DNA from: Cycas panzhihuaensis | Lineage: Eukaryota > Cycadophyta | Reading direction: 5' to 3' | DNA: 64,000 bases | Assembly (NCBI GenBank): GCA_023213395.1 | Contig: CM041465.1 | Span: 221,285,741-221,349,740, forward strand | Shown: positions 60,553-64,000 of the stretch, piece by piece | Layout: each line of letters starts with the position of its first letter | Numbering within the stretch: the stretch's first letter is position 1 | Notes under the pieces: generated by a model | The model's input: the letters and a program-made list of their open reading frames with translations, nothing else | The model's database searches: none | Told to the model about the DNA's origin: nothing | Program-made: the position numbers and the translations under genes

Positions 60553-61000
60553 GTATATACACCTCAACAAAATGGTGTTATAGAAAGAAAGAATCAAACT
60601 TTAGTTAAAATAACACATTGAATGATATTTTTAAAATATTTAGATCTAAAACTTTTAACAGATTCTATAAATGCCAACTATCTTCTCAATAGACTTCCTA
60701 CCAAAGTTGTTAATAACCCACTCCTAAAGAGAAGTGTTCTACTAGGAAACCAACTATTAAATATTTAAGAAATTTTGATAATGTTACTTACTCGTATGTC
60801 CTAAAAGAAAACGGATAAAAATTAGACCCCAAAAGTTCAAGGCTAATATTTGTTGGATATAATGAAGAAAGTAAGGGATACAAAGTTCTTAATCTAATCC
60901 TTCATAATGTTTCCAGCAAACATAATGTTAAGGTTGATGAAGAAGAGGATTAAGTTTGCATTCCATTGATGATTATGTTCATCATCTATTACTTAATACT
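60553..61000 (+). pseudogene. Copia-D integrase, C-terminal part
   Basis: VYTPQQNGVIERKNQTLVKI contains the third catalytic Glu and follows straight from HFI at 49498. DSINANYLLNRLPTKVV and LDPKSSRLIFVGYNEESKGY (as in Copia-B) and KHNVKVDEEED follow. Stops near 60620 and 60811 break it. Confidence 0.9.
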
Positions 61001-61540
61001 AATGTGATACTTAATCTTACTTCAATTGAATTTAATCCCTATTTTTCACATCATAAAAACTTTATGAAAAGTGGTATTAATGACTTATAATGATAAATTA
61101 AAACTCTTTTAATTATTAACTCTAGGCTTGAAAGTTAGAATAGTTCATAGCATGTGTTTTCTAATTTTATTAGAAAAAAATTATATATACATAAATAACC
61201 AAAAAGGGTTTAAAAAACCTTTGATATTACCATATTATATATTAGTGATCCTTCAAATACTCAAATAATTAGGGCATAAAATCTTCAAACTAACTTTATG
61301 CCCTAATTCTATAAACTGATCTATAAATATTTAATGAGGCTAGAGATAACCCCATGTAGATAATGGTTAAAAATACTAAATATGATATATTAATAAAAAT
61401 TACACTTGGGACTTAGTTCCCCTTTCTCTTAGGAATAATTTAGTTAGGTGTAACTAGGTTTATCATATCAAATATAACTCTAATAATGTTATTAGAAAAC
61501 ATATAACCAAGTTAGTTAAAAATATTTTTTTCCTAATTGA
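61000..61540. pseudogene. Copia-D linker between integrase and RT, heavily decayed
   Basis: Positioned as the variable linker. Only short AT-rich open pieces remain and nothing specific can be recognised. Confidence 0.5.
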
Positions 61541-62080
61541 TAGGATTAATTATAATGGAACCTTTGTACTGGTCACTAAAATGAATACTATTAAAATCAT
61601 TATCTATTTATATACCAAATTTGGCTTGGAAATCCATTAAATGGATGTAAATAAGTATTTTTAAATGGTGATTTAGTTAAAGAAATCTATTTAACACAAT
61701 TACCTAGATATGTTCCTAATCCTAAATTAGTATGCAAATTTAAAAAATCTTTATATGGCCTAAAACAAGTACCAAGAGCTTGGTATGAAAAGATTGATAA
61801 AAGTCTTTTCATAATGGCATTTATAAATGCATTAGTGATACTAATCTATATTTAAATGATCAAGGTAATAATATCATGCTCTTAGTCTTATATATCAATG
61901 ACATTATCATTCCTAGTTCTTTATTTACTTTAGTTTCATCTTTAAAAATTAATTTAATGTCAAATTTTGAAATGACTAACTTAGGATTATTTCACTATTT
62001 TCTTAGTATTTAATTCTATTAGATAGAACAAGGCATTTATGTTTCATAGCCAAAATATATTTTAGACCCACTTAAAAAAT
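61540..62080 (+). pseudogene. Copia-D reverse transcriptase remnant
   Basis: The WxMDVK.xFLNGDL-like region near 61620-61680 reads MDVNKYF then FLNGDLVKEIYLTQLP in another frame. KFKKSLYGLKQVPRAWYEKI follows at about 61737-61790. The catalytic box near 61890 reads LYINDIIIPSS, so YVDD has become YIND. Many stops and frameshifts. Confidence 0.82.
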
Positions 62081-62089
62081 TTAAAATGG

Positions 62090-62830
62090 AAACTTACAAA
62101 CCATCACCAACTCTTATTCAGTCAAGAGTTAAGCGTATACTTCACTATGATTCTTTTTTAGTTAATGTCACTTTGTATTAATAGTTAGTTGATAGTCTTA
62201 TCTACCTAGCCCACATACAACTCAATGTATATTATGTAGTTACTTTATATTCATATTTTATATAAGAACCACATGAATTATATTGTATAATAGCTAAGAG
62301 AATCCTATACTATTTATAAGGTATTATTTACTATGCCCCCAATTATAATTATATTAACTAAGATCTTTAGTTGCTTAATTTTATAGATTTTGATTAAGTT
62401 GGAGATATTGATGATTGTAAATCTACTATTAGTTATGTTTTCTTTCTTATTTCTATATTGATTACCTAGATGAGAATAAGAATATAGTTGCTTAGTTTTT
62501 CTTTTATTGAAGGCAAATATCATGCTTTAATTAAAATTAGTAAAGAAGTCTTATGGATTAAATATATGCTTGATGAAATTGGTTTTCCTATTCTAACTTT
62601 TGTAATAATTAATGTTGATATTTAGGGTGCTATCTCCATTACTATTAATGTTATTTATCATTTTAGGACCAAGTATATTGAGCTTCATCAACATTTCATC
62701 CAAAATTTGGTTAAAGAAGACACTCTCTAATTGTACTATCTAACATATCAATAGGTTATTGATATCCTAAATAAATCTCATATTGAAATAAAAGTTTGTA
62801 AAATTTTGACAACTCTAGTAGAAGAAGTCT
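62090..62830 (+). pseudogene. Copia-D RNase H remnant
   Basis: Fragments in order: SHIQLNVYY-like text near 62210-62235, FIEGKYHALIKISKEVLWIK-like text near 62505-62560 (the xAEYxA...EAxWL motif), a decayed DNQG region reading DIXGAISI near 62615-62640, and HFRTKYIELHQHFIQNLVKE near 62660-62720 (HxRTKHIExxxHFIR motif). Confidence 0.82.
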
Positions 62831-62892
62831 CTATTAAGGGAGGAATGTACATGATAAAGCCTTCTTCATTAGCTTGTATATTCCCTAAGTCA

Positions 62893-62906
62893 ATATTAAG
62901 GGGAGA
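62893..62906 (+). promoter_or_regulatory. Copia-D polypurine tract
   Basis: ATTAAGGGGAGA directly precedes TGTTAGAATATT. Confidence 0.88.
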
Positions 62907-63345
62907 TGTTAGAATATTAATTATGTAATTTAATAAAATGGATAAATAGATTATCTAATTACCCACATGTATATGAGACATAATTCATTGTGATATAATT
63001 TTATATTTTATATTATAGAATATTTAATAGTATTTTTTTTTACCCCTTTTAGGTCTTCCACCATAAATCTAGTGTTCCTCATGTGATTACAACTGATCCT
63101 ATACTATTTTGAATGTAAATATTTGATTTTATTTATTTCATAAAAAATGCAATGGATCTAATAGACTTATATATGGTTAGTAAGAGAAAAGGTATAAAGT
63201 ACATCTATTATTCTTTAGAATTCATTTAGTACTAGCCATGTAACAACAATAAAAATATATACTAAGGCATACAAAGTTGTTGATTATATATAAAGGGATT
63301 ATAAATCTTTTTAAACATTAAAAAAAATATATTTCTAAGGTCAAG
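62907..63345 (+). repeat. Copia-D 3' LTR (right end not fixed)
   Basis: Starts TGTTAGAATATTAATTATG after the polypurine tract. No second copy is available to define its end. It must end before, or be interrupted by, the next LTR at 63346. Confidence 0.6.
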
Positions 63346-63931
63346 TGTTAGAAATTTTAATATAATATTAACACAGCCTAGATCATTAGCAAAAATAGAA
63401 TTTAATCGGTGATCAACATATTGCCACTAATGGAAATGTTAAAGATAGATATACCAATAAAAAGTCTAGACATATTATGAATAAATATAATATAGAATCA
63501 TTAAGGATAATTAACTTAAATTTAGAATATGAGACAATATCTAGAATATTTAGATTAGCAACTATTAAGATTTAAAAGTAGTTATAGGTGTTCAAATAAA
63601 ATGGAAGCATGTAACATAGACCCAATAATAAATAAGGAAGAATTAATATAGTAAGTGAAAGAATAAAGTAATAATCATAAGATAAATAAAGTATACATAA
63701 GATAAACACAAAGAATTATGGAAGAATGACTAAATTTTAAATTATATGAAAGATAGTGCATATACTTATAAAATAACTCACTACATATAAGAATTCTCAA
63801 AGGTCAACCATTATGTATTGTCACATGTTTTTACATGACACATAAATAAAAGTGACTAACAATATAATAATCTATAAATATATAAGAGAGTGTAAGTAGG
63901 GTGTAGATGTAATTAGATATTACACCCAACA
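63346..63931 (-). repeat. LTR of another minus-strand copia element (G), body beyond the window
   Basis: TGTTAGAAATTTTAATA...ATTACACCCAACA, 586 bp, followed by TTCCCCCTA at 63932-63940, which on the minus strand is the purine tract TAGGGGGAA. Layout equals the left LTRs of Copia-A and Copia-B, so the element body should continue to the right. The last 60 bp of the window show no recognisable motif. Confidence 0.7.
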
Positions 63932-64000
63932 TTCCCCCTAATAATATATAATTATATTAAATAAAATATCATATTAAATGATAAATATAAGCCTTCAAAT

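Overview
The window is intergenic DNA from a plant nuclear genome. It is AT-rich and made almost entirely of nested, decayed retrotransposons: Ty1/copia and Ty3/gypsy LTR elements, short non-autonomous LTR elements, and plant L1-type LINEs carrying DUF4283, endonuclease, RT and RNase H regions. I found no intact host gene, tRNA, rRNA or CRISPR array. The density of old nested elements, with stops that mostly read as decayed CAG, CAA, CGA or TGG codons, suggests a large, slowly purged, heavily methylated genome such as a gymnosperm. That identification is inference and the species cannot be read from the sequence.

Layout from left to right. 1-1718 is non-coding with a (TA)n tract. 1719-7015 is a + strand copia remnant ending in its 3' LTR. 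7553-8010 is a lone minus-strand copia LTR. 8756-16371 is a complete minus-strand copia element (Copia-A) with two 552-bp LTRs and a GCCTA/ACCTA target duplication. 16372-19874 is unassigned, quasi-repetitive DNA. 19875-30888 is an older LTR element (H, minus) holding two insertions: a full chromovirus-type gypsy (21128-27243, duplication GATTT) in its interior and a short non-autonomous LTR element (28510-30880, duplication CTCCA) in its right LTR. 31542-38683 is a complete minus-strand copia element (Copia-B, duplication ACCAT/ACTAT). Its leader contains an antisense fragment of a host TM9SF/nonaspanin gene.

38684-63345 is a + strand copia element (Copia-D) whose integrase is split twice. 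The first split is a near full-length minus-strand LINE (40697 to about 49303), itself interrupted by a gag-only LTR element (C, 45897-48345, duplication CTTTT). The second is a minus-strand copia element (E, 49499-60547, duplication TTATT), which contains a + strand LINE (about 52060-55939) and a 3-kb TA/CA/GT dinucleotide array (56066-59128). The window ends in the LTR of a further minus-strand copia (63346-63931).

Nesting and LTR divergence agree on rough order. By eye, LTR pairs differ by about 4% in C, 7% in B and 9% in A, and more in E and H. Only the gag-like frame of element C is still long and open (277 codons). No gene here appears to work with another in a pathway. The points of most interest are the captured TM9SF fragment ending at the primer binding site, the gag-only element with an in-frame repeat, the giant dinucleotide array, and an unrecognised degraded reading frame near 59.4-59.9 kb.
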